Counted from the stretch's first letter, positions 53,805-63,115 are shown. The stretch: DNA of 64,000 nt from JADKCL01 sp046329055 (GCA_046329055.1 JAXLVK010000005.1:1-64000); one strand, 5' to 3'. Program-made: numbers and translations. The notes: a model not told the origin generated them from the sequence alone.

Positions 53805-56006
53805 ATGGATTTTCAACGGACTCGTACTTGCTGGTGGTCAAGGCTTTCCTTGGTTTCGGTGGCATTGTTTTGCTGCCTGTCAGGGTGGCAGGAGCTGGAA
53901 GCGCAAACGGGGTATGTCTGGCTTCGCAGCATCGAGGGGCCGAGCTACATTGAGTCTGGAAACGATGTTGCCTGCGGGCCGGATGGGAGGGTTTATCTCA
54001 GTGGGGACTACGATGACGGAGCCCTTTTCAATGGGGTTGCTTACAATTCCGTTGGCGTGAGCGACATGTTCACCTGCAGGTATGACGCGGCTGGGATCAT
54101 GGAATGGGTGCACGTCGAAGGCAGCCCAGGGACCGACCGGACGTTTGGGGTGAGGATCGGGGCGGATGATCATACCTACTGCGCTGGCTATGGGCTGGTG
54201 GGCTTTCCCGCGAACCGGGAGACATTGCATGCTTGGGATGCGATCACGATGCGTCTGCGTCCGGATGGTAGCTTGCATTGGGGGCGGTCGCTGAATGGAG
54301 CGTCATCGCCGGATTTTTCCGAAGGGAAAGACATCGCGGTGGATGTCCATGGGAACAGCCATACCGTCGGCGTGATGCGGAACGATGGCTGGTACGGCAC
54401 GGATACGATCCAAGGCATTGGGTTGGAGGATGCCTTCATATCCAAGTTCGATTCCGTCGGGGACCTTCAATGGGCTTTCTCGATGGGCGGCAGCCAGAAT
54501 GACTATGCCAATGGGGTGGATGTCGGATCAGACGGAAGTGTCTGGGTTGGTGGCGGGTTCATGGGAACAGCGAATTTCGGCGGATCAGCGCTGGTGAGCG
54601 CGGGTGCGACTGATGGCTTCATCGCCAAGATGGATGCCAATGGCAACGTGTTGTTTGCCAGAAGGATCTACGGGAGCGGAGACGCTGAAATCTTCCGGTT
54701 GAAGGTGAGTGCCGACGGCGACTGCTACTTTGTCGGAAATTTCAGTGGAACCATTGCTGTGGGCAGCACCAACCTGACCGCAAGCGACACTTTGGACATT
54801 TTCTATGGGAAGATGGACGCTGCGGGGAATTTCCTCTGGGCCTACAAGGCTGGCGGCTTTGACCTTGATTTTATCCAGGATTTGGAAATCGACTCGGAGG
54901 AGAACCTCTATGTTGCGGGATTCTTTTTCGGGAACTTCACCTGGGGGCAGACGATCACGAGCCAAGGCTATGACGACATGTACTGGGCCAAGGTTGACTC
55001 GAATGGGAGCCTGATTTTGCTGGAACATTCTGGGGATATGTATTCGCTGGATGCGTTCGGCATCGCAGTCGATCCTGCCCAGAATGTCCTGGTGACTGGG
55101 CTTTTCTCGGATACCTTGCGCCTCGGCACCTTCACCGAAGTGACTTACCTCGGCACCATCGACCTCTTCCTCGCAAAGTACGCGACCCGGCAGCCCGAGT
55201 TGGCCATCCTGAGCGTCATCGGCACCCCCTACTGCACCGCCGACCAATTTCAAGTCGATTTTCAAGCATGGGGATATTTCCAGCCAGGGAATATTTTCTC
55301 CCTTGAGCTTTCCGACGCTAACGGCAGCTTCACATCCCCGACAGTGATCGGCACCCTTCCCAGCCAACTTGGGGGGACGATCCTCGGCACTGTTCCTCCG
55401 GGCATAGTTTCTGGTAACAATTACCGCGTCCGCATCCACGCCAGCCAACCGAATGCCATCAGCCCGGACAACGGCTATGGCATCGTGCTCTACCCCACGA
55501 CAGCCGTGCCTGTCGAAATCCTTGGTGACACGGTGATCTGCAATGGACAGCCTGTGGTGTTGACCTTGGACAGCGTTTTCACGCAAGTGAATTGGAGCAC
55601 TGGCGATACTGGCTACTCAATTGTTGTCTCGCAGGCAGGATTGATTTGGGTGGAGGCGACCGATTCGAACGGATGCTCCAACCGTGACGAGGTGTTGGTG
55701 ATCGAATGTGTGGGGATGGATGATCCACTGTCCTCGGAAGGCCGGCTCTTGGTCTGGCCAAATCCGGTTTCCTCCTTCTCTGGAGCCTCCACAGTTCACC
55801 TCCAAGGAGAAGGAATTCCCGCCGGGAATTACCTCTTGAGGTGCAGCGATGCAATTGGGAGAATTGTCTTGGAAGCCAACGTCCCTTCAGCTGGCAAGCA
55901 ATTCTCCTTCGACTTCTCTGCCGATCATTGGCCCCCAGGACTGTACCAGATTCTCCTTTCCAATACCTATGGCGGCTCCTATCAAGCTCGTCTCATAGTG
56001 CGATGA
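53805..56006 (+). CDS. T9SS-sorted secreted protein with SBBP-like propeller repeats
   Basis: ATG 53805 (733 residues). A TTG further upstream is in frame. The N-terminal hydrophobic segment is followed by repeats of the SBBP/beta-propeller type (SGNDVACGPDGRVYLSGDYDDGALFNG, AWDAITMRLRPDGSLHWGRSL, VGSDGSVWVGGGFMGTANFG, VAGFFFGNFTWGQTITSQG). An Ig-like region and a T9SS sorting domain follow (WPNPVSSFSGASTVHL... SYQARLIVR). Function is unknown, but surface export is likely. Its end overlaps the next ATG. Confidence 0.82.
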   Translation: MDFQRTRTCWWSRLSLVSVALFCCLSGWQELEAQTGYVWLRSIEGPSYIESGNDVACGPDGRVYLSGDYDDGALFNGVAYNSVGVSDMFTCRYDAAGIMEWVHVEGSPGTDRTFGVRIGADDHTYCAGYGLVGFPANRETLHAWDAITMRLRPDGSLHWGRSLNGASSPDFSEGKDIAVDVHGNSHTVGVMRNDGWYGTDTIQGIGLEDAFISKFDSVGDLQWAFSMGGSQNDYANGVDVGSDGSVWVGGGFMGTANFGGSALVSAGATDGFIAKMDANGNVLFARRIYGSGDAEIFRLKVSADGDCYFVGNFSGTIAVGSTNLTASDTLDIFYGKMDAAGNFLWAYKAGGFDLDFIQDLEIDSEENLYVAGFFFGNFTWGQTITSQGYDDMYWAKVDSNGSLILLEHSGDMYSLDAFGIAVDPAQNVLVTGLFSDTLRLGTFTEVTYLGTIDLFLAKYATRQPELAILSVIGTPYCTADQFQVDFQAWGYFQPGNIFSLELSDANGSFTSPTVIGTLPSQLGGTILGTVPPGIVSGNNYRVRIHASQPNAISPDNGYGIVLYPTTAVPVEILGDTVICNGQPVVLTLDSVFTQVNWSTGDTGYSIVVSQAGLIWVEATDSNGCSNRDEVLVIECVGMDDPLSSEGRLLVWPNPVSSFSGASTVHLQGEGIPAGNYLLRCSDAIGRIVLEANVPSAGKQFSFDFSADHWPPGLYQILLSNTYGGSYQARLIVR

Positions 56007-56605
56007 TCGACGAAGGCTATGTCAAATTTGAGTGTGACTGGACCAGAGGGCCAGCGCCCGAAGGCATCGCGGACCTTGTCGAAGCGCGCAATCGCTTGCG
56101 CCGAGTGAATCTCATTGGAATCTACGAAGACAGCGGCATCGGTTTCGGAAATATCAGCCAAAGGATCGCCGGAACGGACAAGTTCGTGATATCGGGGACA
56201 GCCACAGGAGGGCTTGTCACCGCTGGGGCGGAGCACTTCTGCGTGGTGGATGACTGGGATTTGCAGCGGAACCACGTTTCCTGTACCGGGCCAGTTGCGG
56301 CATCCTCCGAGAGCATGACACATGCCATGCTCTACCGAGTCGCACCGGATATCCAGTATGTCGTGCACGTGCACCACGCCCAGCTTTGGGCCGAAATGCT
56401 CAAAAATGGACCCTCGACCGATCCGTCAGTTGCCTACGGTACCCCTGAGATGGCCCTCGAAATGGAACGAATGACCTCAAACGAATTCACCGGGCCAATC
56501 AAAATTTTAGCAATGGCGGGGCATGATGAGGGAATTTTAGCATTTGGTGTGAAATTGGGGGAAATTGTTGGTAAGATTATTAGAACTTCGAAGGGAAAGA
56601 AGTAA
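56003..56605 (+). CDS. Class II aldolase/adducin-family protein
   Basis: ATG 56003 overlaps the T9SS gene stop (ATGA). The 200-residue product matches the class II aldolase fold: LVEARNRLRRVNLIG, GNISQRIAGTDKFVISGTATGG, ASSESMTHAMLYRV and VVHVHHAQLW (zinc His cluster), then GHDEGILAFGVKLGEIVGKI. Family members cleave fuculose-, rhamnulose- or other phosphorylated sugars, or are decarboxylases. The histidine motif is HVHH rather than the usual HTH, so the substrate is open. It is cytosolic. Confidence 0.8.
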   Translation: MIDEGYVKFECDWTRGPAPEGIADLVEARNRLRRVNLIGIYEDSGIGFGNISQRIAGTDKFVISGTATGGLVTAGAEHFCVVDDWDLQRNHVSCTGPVAASSESMTHAMLYRVAPDIQYVVHVHHAQLWAEMLKNGPSTDPSVAYGTPEMALEMERMTSNEFTGPIKILAMAGHDEGILAFGVKLGEIVGKIIRTSKGKK

Positions 56606-56635
56606 TTTTGGAAGAAAGGAAGGGAAGGAAAGAAG

Positions 56636-58261
56636 ATGGGAAGGAAAAAAGAGGGCGAAGGAGCGCTTGGTCGGGCCAATCAAACAGAAATCCAAGAAAG
56701 GAAAAACATTAGGGGAGATACCTCCAAAGCGGAGGATTTCTGCCTTCCAGACATCCAGACGAATGGTGCGCATTTCGAATGGGAAAACTCAGAAGAGCTC
56801 GTTGGCAATGTATCGAACCTGGTACTAGGTGCTGCGGAAAGGGGAGGCGGGCATCCGCTTGGAGTTGCCTTGGTTGGCTCGGAGGTGAATCATGGAACTG
56901 GGGCGGTGAAGAGGCCGGTTCGAGAGGGGGCGGGCTTGAAATCGCGACCCAAGGTGGCCTCAATTACCTCAGGCTACAAAAATGAAAACGAATTTCATCG
57001 AGCTTGGCTCGGGTTGCATTTCGAGAGGTCTGGGTTGAGGACTACACTGGGAGAATCCTTGAAGGTGCTGAATCCAGGGCGACTCAACCTGAACCATGGT
57101 CCAGACTTCCTGGATGCCGAGATCATGATTGGCAGGACCCGTCACTGTGGACATGTCGAACTGCACCTCCATGAATCTGATTGGTACGCACATGGCCATC
57201 ACTTGGACCGACAATATAGCCCCGTCGTCCTGCACGTCTTTCTGAAGGGAGGGGCCACGCAGGCGTCACGAATCGATGGAACCTTGGTTTCCTCCCTGTG
57301 CCTGGAGGGGCGCATTCGGCCCTCGCTGGGGCAATTGGGTAGTTTGGGGCTGCCTTGTGGGGACTTTGGGCGGTTGAGCCTGCCTGAGAATCCTTCATTG
57401 TGGCTTGAAAATGCAGGAATTGGCAGGATGAAAGCCAAAGCCCAGCAACTGATGGAGAAGCTCAAGGCCATCCACTACGATTGGAGCCAATTGTTGTGGG
57501 AGGAACTCGCCGTGAGCTTGGGAGGACCTGTCAATGGAGAGCATTTCAGGACATTGGCGCAAAAGGCGCCGTGGTCAGTGGTGAGGAAGTATGTGCACTC
57601 GAGGATTTGCCTTGAGGCCATCTTGTTCGGGCAGGCAGGCATGCTTGAAGGGGCGCCCCTCGACCACTACCAACGTGAACTTCAAGACAACTGGAGGTAT
57701 CTGAAAGCCAAGCACGGCCTGCGGTTGACTGCGATACCCTTCAAGTTCCATCGGATGCGGCCTGCAGGGCTGCCAGCAACCCGGATCGCTCAATTGGCCA
57801 TGTTGGCTGAGACCTATCGGCCACTTTGTCAGTTGCTCGAAAAGGATTTTGCAACTGGTTTCGTCGATGCCAAGTTGGAGGTGGGGGACTATTGGGCGGT
57901 GCACTATGATTTTGGAAACACCTTGAACGAACGCAGAATGGAGTTTGGGCGCGACAGTAGGCACCGATTGGCGGTGAATGTCTTGGCTCCACTCGGCATT
58001 TTGGGTTGGCGGGAGGCGCACCTGACCTGGGATTCCAGTCAGTCCTCCAGCGAAGAGTGGCGCACCGTCCAAGTTGCCAATTGGCTGAGGGAATTGCCGC
58101 CTGAGGCGAATCAAATCACAAGGAAGTTCTCGGCGCTTGGGCTTGCTCCCACCAATGCTTTGCAGGCGCAAGGGATGATTGGCATTTACAAGACCGAATG
58201 CTCACGGCTCGGCTGCTTGACCTGTGAGGTGGGGAGCCGCTTCCTTGCAATGCGGTCATGA
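56636..58261 (+). CDS. DUF2851 family protein (start uncertain)
   Basis: Residues from about 115 on match DUF2851 (ENEFHRAWLGLHFERSGL, LNPGRLNLNHGPDFLDAEIMIG, GHVELHLHESDWYAHGHHLDRQY, VVLHVFLKGG, and a later LWEELAVSLGGPVN). DUF2851 proteins are usually about 420 residues, so the first 110 residues of the ATG 56636 reading are probably not translated. No ATG lies between 56640 and the domain in this frame, so a GTG/TTG or a base error may be involved. The gene follows a purine-rich stretch. Its role is unknown. Confidence 0.78.
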   Translation: MGRKKEGEGALGRANQTEIQERKNIRGDTSKAEDFCLPDIQTNGAHFEWENSEELVGNVSNLVLGAAERGGGHPLGVALVGSEVNHGTGAVKRPVREGAGLKSRPKVASITSGYKNENEFHRAWLGLHFERSGLRTTLGESLKVLNPGRLNLNHGPDFLDAEIMIGRTRHCGHVELHLHESDWYAHGHHLDRQYSPVVLHVFLKGGATQASRIDGTLVSSLCLEGRIRPSLGQLGSLGLPCGDFGRLSLPENPSLWLENAGIGRMKAKAQQLMEKLKAIHYDWSQLLWEELAVSLGGPVNGEHFRTLAQKAPWSVVRKYVHSRICLEAILFGQAGMLEGAPLDHYQRELQDNWRYLKAKHGLRLTAIPFKFHRMRPAGLPATRIAQLAMLAETYRPLCQLLEKDFATGFVDAKLEVGDYWAVHYDFGNTLNERRMEFGRDSRHRLAVNVLAPLGILGWREAHLTWDSSQSSSEEWRTVQVANWLRELPPEANQITRKFSALGLAPTNALQAQGMIGIYKTECSRLGCLTCEVGSRFLAMRS

Positions 58262-58353
58262 CTGGATGGACATTTGGAGTTCCCTTTTGGATTTCGGATC
58301 GCTTGTGGTGGCGAATGGACCCAATTGTGCAATGGTGCAAAACAATTCTGGCC

Positions 58354-58361
58354 TAGATTTG
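58354..58361 (+). promoter_or_regulatory. Possible -7 element (TAGATTTG) before the NeuD-like gene
   Basis: An exact TAnnTTTG, 29 bp before the ATG at 58391. No -33 element at standard spacing was found. Confidence 0.4.
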
Positions 58362-58390
58362 TCCCTAGGTTATCCTTCACAAATTTGAAG

Positions 58391-59029
58391 ATGGAAGAAA
58401 AACAGATCGTGATTGTTGGCACAGGCGCGGAGGCGCGTATCGCAGCCGATGTCTATACCGCAATGGGCCATATCGTGCTCGGCTTTGTGGAAACTGATCC
58501 CGAGCGGGAAACCCGGGACCTGAACGATATCAATGTGGTCGGGCAGTATGACGATGACACGAGCCGCGCGTTGCTCAAGGATGACCGGATCGAATTCCTG
58601 GTCGCCGTGGGTGACATGGCCGAGCGTCAGCACATCTATGAGAAGGTCGCGAAGCGCACCAAGCGCCCCTCCGCCAATGCGGTTCACCCACTGTCATGGC
58701 AGTCGCCTTACGCCGACATCGGCTTTGGCAATATTTTCAATGCCAGCACCGTCGTGAATGCAAACACTGTGGTTGGTGACATGAATCACTTCCATTCTGG
58801 GGTGACGGTGGAGACAGATGTCCGCATTGGCAACTACTGCAACTTTAACTCCGGAGCTCGTATCGGGGCGAATGTGGTGATCGAGGACGGCGTTTTTGTG
58901 GGGACTGGCGCGGTTGTCCATCCAGGGGTGCGCCTTGGCAAGGGCTGCCTAGTGGGTGCAGGGTCTGTGGTGCTTCGTTCAGTCGAGGAGGGTTCCAAGG
59001 TCTTCGGCAATCCAGCTATCCCTGTATGA
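58391..59029 (+). CDS. NeuD/PglD-like acyltransferase (second copy)
   Basis: ATG 58391 (212 residues) starts MEEKQIVIVGTGAEARIAADVY, the Rossmann-like half. The beta-helix half has SPYADIGFGNIFNASTVVN, HFHSGVTVETDVRIGNYCN and VVIEDGVFVGTGAVVHPGVRLG, with the active-site His in the HFHSG segment. It is related to the gene at 22378 in domain order, but the two are far apart. The sequence overlaps the epimerase ATG (ATGA at 59026), so the two are translationally coupled. It likely acylates a sugar. Confidence 0.85.
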   Translation: MEEKQIVIVGTGAEARIAADVYTAMGHIVLGFVETDPERETRDLNDINVVGQYDDDTSRALLKDDRIEFLVAVGDMAERQHIYEKVAKRTKRPSANAVHPLSWQSPYADIGFGNIFNASTVVNANTVVGDMNHFHSGVTVETDVRIGNYCNFNSGARIGANVVIEDGVFVGTGAVVHPGVRLGKGCLVGAGSVVLRSVEEGSKVFGNPAIPV

Positions 59030-59910
59030 AATACCTCGTCACTGGCGGTACTGGCCTCGTTGGCAGGCGGTTGATCAATGGCTTGCTGGCTGATGGGCAC
59101 GAAGTCCACAACCTCGGTCGGGGCAAGCAATCGTCTTCAACCTCCGGCCTCCACCATCATCAGTGGGATGGGCGCAAGGTTCCTGATTCCGTGCCTCCAG
59201 TTGACGTGGTAGTGAATCTAGCCGGGGCAAGCATCGGCAAGCGATGGAATCCTTCCTACAAGGAATTGCTGGTGTCGAGCCGCGTGGACGCGACCAAGGC
59301 TTGTGTCGAGTTCCTCAAGTCGAAGCCGCAACCGGGGCAAGTGCTGCTTTCCGCCTCCGGCTTCAATTACTACGGTGACCTGCTGGAAGCTCCTGTGGAT
59401 GAGGCCTCTCCCGCTGGAGATGGGTTCATGTCGCAGATTTGCAAGGCTTGGGAGGCAGCAGCTCAAGGCTCTGGGGCCCGGACCGTCACCATGCGGATAT
59501 CCGTCGTGTTGGATAAGGAGGATGGTCCCTTGGCGAAGATGCTCACGCCGTACAAATTTTTCATTGGCGGCCCGGTGGGTAGCGGAAGGCAAGGATTTCC
59601 TTGGATTCATTTGGATGACTTGGTGGCGGCGATCCGTTTCCTCGCCGAAAACTCCAATATCTCCGGCCCGGTGAACCTCGTTTCCCCGCAAGCCATTCAG
59701 CAAAAGGCATTTGCCAAGGCTCTGGGAAAGGCGATGGGAAGGCCGAGCCTGTTCCGATTGCCGAAATGGATCCTCCAGCTGGTTTTCGGCGAGATGTCCG
59801 TGGTTCTCTGGGGAGGCGCATTTGTGGACCCCAAGGTGTTGAAAAACAACGGGTTCACCTGGAAGTTTCCCGAAATTGATGGTGCTTTGCGCGAGCTTCT
59901 CCGGCGATAG
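59026..59910 (+). CDS. TIGR01777-type NAD(P)-dependent epimerase
   Basis: The 294-residue product starts MKYLVTGGTGLVGRRLINGLL with the GxxGxxG nucleotide site. VVVNLAGASIGKRWNPSYKELLVSSRVDATKA and LSASGFNYYGDL with its YG pair follow. The C-terminal DUF1731-like part has FRLPKWILQLVFGEMSVVLWGG and FVDPKVLKNNGFTWKFPEIDGALREL. This is the YfcH/TIGR01777 group, often close to cell-division genes elsewhere. The substrate is unknown. It overlaps the NeuD-like gene by 4 bp. Confidence 0.9.
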   Translation: MKYLVTGGTGLVGRRLINGLLADGHEVHNLGRGKQSSSTSGLHHHQWDGRKVPDSVPPVDVVVNLAGASIGKRWNPSYKELLVSSRVDATKACVEFLKSKPQPGQVLLSASGFNYYGDLLEAPVDEASPAGDGFMSQICKAWEAAAQGSGARTVTMRISVVLDKEDGPLAKMLTPYKFFIGGPVGSGRQGFPWIHLDDLVAAIRFLAENSNISGPVNLVSPQAIQQKAFAKALGKAMGRPSLFRLPKWILQLVFGEMSVVLWGGAFVDPKVLKNNGFTWKFPEIDGALRELLRR

Positions 59911-59948
59911 TGGGCTTGGATTCGGGAAAACTCACCGTATTTTGAAGG

Positions 59949-61679
59949 ATGGTCATTCAGACTCGGGGAAGGCAATTTCTTGCCGTGTTGCTTGGGGCGG
60001 GCATCCTATTGCTCCTTGGGGCCATTTTGCTGGGCCCAACGGGAAGGGATGATGTTTACAAGACCCTGTGGCCGGCGCATACATTCTCAGAAACAGGCAA
60101 CATCCTGAATTACAATGGCGAGAAATTGGAGCAGAGCTCCTCGCTATTGCACGTGCTCCTGCTCGGTGCCCTGCATCGCGTGGTGGGAGGGGAGTTGCCA
60201 TTTCTCAACTTGGTTTTCGTATTGGTTTGCGGATTGCTTGCGCAAGCGCTCGCCCTGAACCTCCTGCAAAAGCTAGGAATTGAGGTCCGTTGGACTTTCG
60301 GGTTGCTTGTCGGGCTTCAACCGATCATGATGTACTGGGCATGGGGTGGGCTGGACGGAGCCTTGGCTGCTTTCATCCTTTTGGTATGGATTGGGGCAGT
60401 GGCAGGGCTGTTGCAGATGGACGGTGTGGATTGGAAGCAATGGGGAAAGGTTGCTGGAGCGGGTTTGTTGGTGGCGATGGTACGTCCTGAGGCGTGGATG
60501 GTTGCGCTCGTCGGTTTGGGAATTGCGTGGGCGATCCTGCGAAAATCTGCAGGCGGGATTTCATCGCGGAAGTGGCTTGGGCTCTTTGGAGTATTGTTGG
60601 TTTCCGCGGGATTGGTGGCTGCTTGGAGGTTTTGGTTCACGGGTGGTTGGCTTCCGCAGTCGGCCATGGCAAAGGCTAGCGTGCTTGCACCTGTTCGCTG
60701 GATTGCCGGATGCAAGTACCTCGTTTGGTTGTTGATACGGCATCCTGAATTGCTGGTGCCAGCGGTGGGAGTCCTGGCTTGGATGATCCAGGCATTGAAG
60801 CGGAAAACCCTGTCTCCGGGAATTGCCTTGCTCCTTGGCCTTGTTCTCTCGGGTCTGGCTTTCATCGCCCTGAGTGGTGGGGATTGGATGGAAAATGGTC
60901 GCTTTTTCGTCCCCTATCTGTTTCCTGCGATGATTTTGGCTTGGGCATGGCTGGAAGGCAGGGGGCGGAGCTGGACAAGGGGCGTTGCAGCTGGCTGGGG
61001 TGTTTTGAGCATTCTGGGCCTTTTTTTGATGGCTCGTTCCCAAAACACAGGCTATCCCTTGTGGTTTGACGCGGGCAAGTCCATCGAGGTCGAGAACGAA
61101 TGCCTCAAGGCATGGGCTTCCCGAGAGAATATCGCAGAGCCGCTGATTGACGGCCAATTCCATCCCATTGAGTCGCAGAATCGGATCCATTTGCGGGATA
61201 TCTCCCCTGCAAAAGCGCTCGTTTGGGCAACTGACTTGGTGTTCGAAAGGAAAAAGCAGCCCGTTGTTGTCCTGAGTCAGCAAGCGGGGATGGTGCCCTA
61301 TCATCTGGGATTGGCGCGGTCCGGGAAGTTCCGCTTCATCGATTTGGTGGGGCTATGCACCCGTGACTTCACGGATTGCCCGGTCACCAGCGGGAGAGGT
61401 AACCTGTCCGGCGGACTGAACATGGACCTCTGTTACCTCTTCAGCGATTGGGAGAGGATCGAAGATGGATGTGCTGTCCCCAAGCCAGATATCGTGTTCA
61501 GCCTGGCAGACGAAGCCGCTGGATTGGAGGCTTGCGTGGAAAGTGCTGGGTATCAGGTGGTGTATCGGCAATTCGGGGCGCTTCCGGCAGGGCCATCCTG
61601 GCTGTCAGGGATGGCCTTGGATGCCGGGGAGTTCATCGCCGTGCGGAAGGAATGGGTATCGCCCATCGAGATGCCCTGA
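59949..61679 (+). CDS. GT-C-like membrane glycosyltransferase (putative)
   Basis: The 576-residue protein has about 9-10 N-terminal TM segments and a soluble C-terminal domain (about 370-576). The first loop has GPTGRDDVYKTLWPAHTFSETGN, with adjacent Asp residues as in GT-C enzymes, and the second part EKLEQSSSLLHVLLLG. The C-terminal domain has three Cys pairs (LCTRDFTDC, LEACVE). It could add sugars from lipid-linked donors on the periplasmic side. It converges with the BatE-like gene. Confidence 0.65.
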   Translation: MVIQTRGRQFLAVLLGAGILLLLGAILLGPTGRDDVYKTLWPAHTFSETGNILNYNGEKLEQSSSLLHVLLLGALHRVVGGELPFLNLVFVLVCGLLAQALALNLLQKLGIEVRWTFGLLVGLQPIMMYWAWGGLDGALAAFILLVWIGAVAGLLQMDGVDWKQWGKVAGAGLLVAMVRPEAWMVALVGLGIAWAILRKSAGGISSRKWLGLFGVLLVSAGLVAAWRFWFTGGWLPQSAMAKASVLAPVRWIAGCKYLVWLLIRHPELLVPAVGVLAWMIQALKRKTLSPGIALLLGLVLSGLAFIALSGGDWMENGRFFVPYLFPAMILAWAWLEGRGRSWTRGVAAGWGVLSILGLFLMARSQNTGYPLWFDAGKSIEVENECLKAWASRENIAEPLIDGQFHPIESQNRIHLRDISPAKALVWATDLVFERKKQPVVVLSQQAGMVPYHLGLARSGKFRFIDLVGLCTRDFTDCPVTSGRGNLSGGLNMDLCYLFSDWERIEDGCAVPKPDIVFSLADEAAGLEACVESAGYQVVYRQFGALPAGPSWLSGMALDAGEFIAVRKEWVSPIEMP

Positions 61680-61698
61680 GGCTGCCGAATCGCCAAGA

Positions 61699-62451
61699 TC
61701 ACAGTTCCCTCACCACCCAATTCGGCACCCACCACTGACGGCCGGCGGCGGATATTTGCACCCAAATGTCGCTGCGGGAAGTGATTTCAAGGGTTTCGCC
61801 GAGGCTGAAGGAGCCGAGCCGATAGTTGGAGCTGAATCCGGGTTCGGAGTAAAAGGCCGTGTCCTGCATGAGCACCGCCCGGTCCGGCACCAAGAAGGAG
61901 CGGTGGAAAAGCGCTGCGCCAGCGACAAAAAAGATTACCCAGGCTCCAATCACCGCCAATTGCCGCCATCCGCGAAGTTGCTTCAGTGGGATGAGGTAGT
62001 GCGCCGCGATTCCAGCCATCGCCAGGAAGAACGCCAATAAAAACGCCCAATTCCAGTTCCGGAAGAACAGCATGTAGTCGTTCCAGCCATCGCCAGAGAA
62101 AAAGCGCGTGCTTCCCTGTCGCTGCATCAGCTGCCTGATTTTGCCATCGGTTCCCTTCTCGCCGTATTCCTGAGCGGCCTTTTTCAGGTAAAAGATGGCC
62201 TGAGGATAGGACCGCAGGTTTTCATGCATGAAGGCCAGCCGATAGAGCATCTGCTCCGAAAATTTTCCTTGGTCGTAGAGCGACTCGTAAATTTTCATGG
62301 CCTCAGTGAATTGGCCAGCATCGAATGCCTTATCTCCTGATTCCAAGGAGCTTGAAATGGATCCGGCGCCGTCCTCAGCCCTGGAAATGGCAGGTTTTCC
62401 GAGGAGGAAGAATGAAAAAATTAGAAAAAATATTGCCCTAGGGTGTATCAT
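61699..62451 (-). CDS. TPR/SH3-domain membrane protein, BatE-like
   Basis: ATG 62451 gives 250 residues with a signal peptide (FFLIFSFFLLGKPAISRAE). TPR repeats follow (FTEAMKIYESLYDQGKFSEQML, SYPQAIFYLKKAAQEYG), then two TM helices (FLLAFFLAMAGIAAHYLI, LAVIGAWVIFFVAGAALF) and an SH3-like C-terminus (VLMQDTAFYSEPGFSS... LGETLEITSRSDIWVQIS... QWWVPNWVV). This matches the BatE order in Bacteroidota aerotolerance operons, but no other bat gene is adjacent, so the name is not applied. The longer upstream frame covers the tRNA genes and is rejected. Confidence 0.75.
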   Translation of the reverse strand: MIHPRAIFFLIFSFFLLGKPAISRAEDGAGSISSSLESGDKAFDAGQFTEAMKIYESLYDQGKFSEQMLYRLAFMHENLRSYPQAIFYLKKAAQEYGEKGTDGKIRQLMQRQGSTRFFSGDGWNDYMLFFRNWNWAFLLAFFLAMAGIAAHYLIPLKQLRGWRQLAVIGAWVIFFVAGAALFHRSFLVPDRAVLMQDTAFYSEPGFSSNYRLGSFSLGETLEITSRSDIWVQISAAGRQWWVPNWVVREL

Positions 62452-62466
62452 TTCTGAAAAACTGTT

Positions 62467-62474
62467 TATCTTTG
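62467..62474 (+). promoter_or_regulatory. Bacteroidota -7 element (TATCTTTG) before the tRNAs
   Basis: Exact TAnnTTTG, 34 bp before the tRNA-Lys 5' end. No -33 TTG at a suitable distance. Confidence 0.5.
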
Positions 62475-62508
62475 CATTCCCTTTTTCAGGGACGTTCATT
62501 GTAACGAT

Positions 62509-62581
62509 GATTCGGTAGCTCAGCTGGTAGAGCATTTGACTTTTAATCAAAGGGTCCTGGGTTCGAATCCCAGCCGAATCA
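62509..62581 (+). tRNA. tRNA-Lys (anticodon TTT)
   Basis: A 73-nt cloverleaf. The 7-bp acceptor stem GATTCGG/CCGAATC is perfect, the D-arm has AGCTCAGCTGGTAGAGC, the T-arm has GGTTCGAATCC, and the discriminator is A. The anticodon arm is TTGA-CTTTTAA-TCAA with TTT at 62542-62544. CCA is not encoded. Confidence 0.95.
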
Positions 62582-62590
62582 CTCACTTCC

Positions 62591-62674
62591 GCCCAGCTGG
62601 TGAAATTGGTAGACACGCCATCTTGAGGGGGTGGTGCTCGAAAGGGCATGGGAGTTCGAGTCTCCCGCTGGGCA
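62591..62674 (+). tRNA. tRNA-Leu (anticodon GAG)
   Basis: An 84-nt class II tRNA. The acceptor stem GCCCAGC/GCTGGGC is perfect, the D-arm has TGGTGAAATTGGTAGACAC, the anticodon loop TTGAGGG carries GAG, a long variable arm is present, and the T-loop has GTTCGAGTC. CCA is not encoded. It lies 9 bp after tRNA-Lys. Confidence 0.95.
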
Positions 62675-62675
62675 C

Positions 62676-62697
62676 AAGGGCTTTTAAGCCCTTTTTT
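62676..62697 (+). terminator. Terminator of the tRNA operon
   Basis: AAGGGCTT (62676-62683) pairs with AAGCCCTT (62686-62693), with TTTT after it. It is directly after tRNA-Leu. Confidence 0.85.
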
Positions 62698-62710
62698 ATT
62701 TCCCCATTTT

Positions 62711-63115
62711 TCAAACAGCGCCATTTTCCCCTCCTCCATTTTGGGTGATTGAACCACCGGCCGGCTTGCGGTAGCTTGCTCCGTTGCTATTGGTGCGCAG
62801 GTAGTTGTCGCCTCGGCAATGTGTCAAAATCGCCGAAAGCCAGTCTGCGATGCGGCAACCATAGTCTTCCATTTTCCAGGTTTCGCCCGTTCCGGGGTTC
62901 TCGGCCCAGAGGTCGTCTTGTTTTGCAGTGACATGGATGGTCACCCAGCCTGTGGCTCGCCCGCTGCCGCGCCTTTCCAAGCGCAATCGGACCTCCCGCT
63001 TCGGAATGAAGTGCTCCTCCTGCCCGCGAAATCCCATGCGGCCACGTTGCTGACGCAATTCGTCGCGCACCGCTTCCCACGTTGCCAGCACGGCGTTTGC
63101 CTCACTCACAGCCAT
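62711..63115 (-). CDS. Hypothetical protein (134 aa)
   Basis: The product begins MAVSEANAVLATWEAVRDELRQQRGR and is basic. It has REVRLRLERRGSGRATGWVTIHVTAKQDD and LWAENPGTGETWKMEDYGCRIADWLSAIL, and ends in a Gly/Asn-rich tail. No domain was recognised. It ends 14 bp from the tRNA terminator on the opposite strand. It may belong to the same minus-strand unit as the DUF5989-like gene (70 bp upstream). Confidence 0.55.
   Translation of the reverse strand: MAVSEANAVLATWEAVRDELRQQRGRMGFRGQEEHFIPKREVRLRLERRGSGRATGWVTIHVTAKQDDLWAENPGTGETWKMEDYGCRIADWLSAILTHCRGDNYLRTNSNGASYRKPAGGSITQNGGGENGAV

Noticed and set aside
61699..62757. A 352-codon minus-strand gene starting at 62757
   Set aside because: The first 100 codons cover both tRNA genes on the other strand; ATG 62451 with a signal peptide is the better start.
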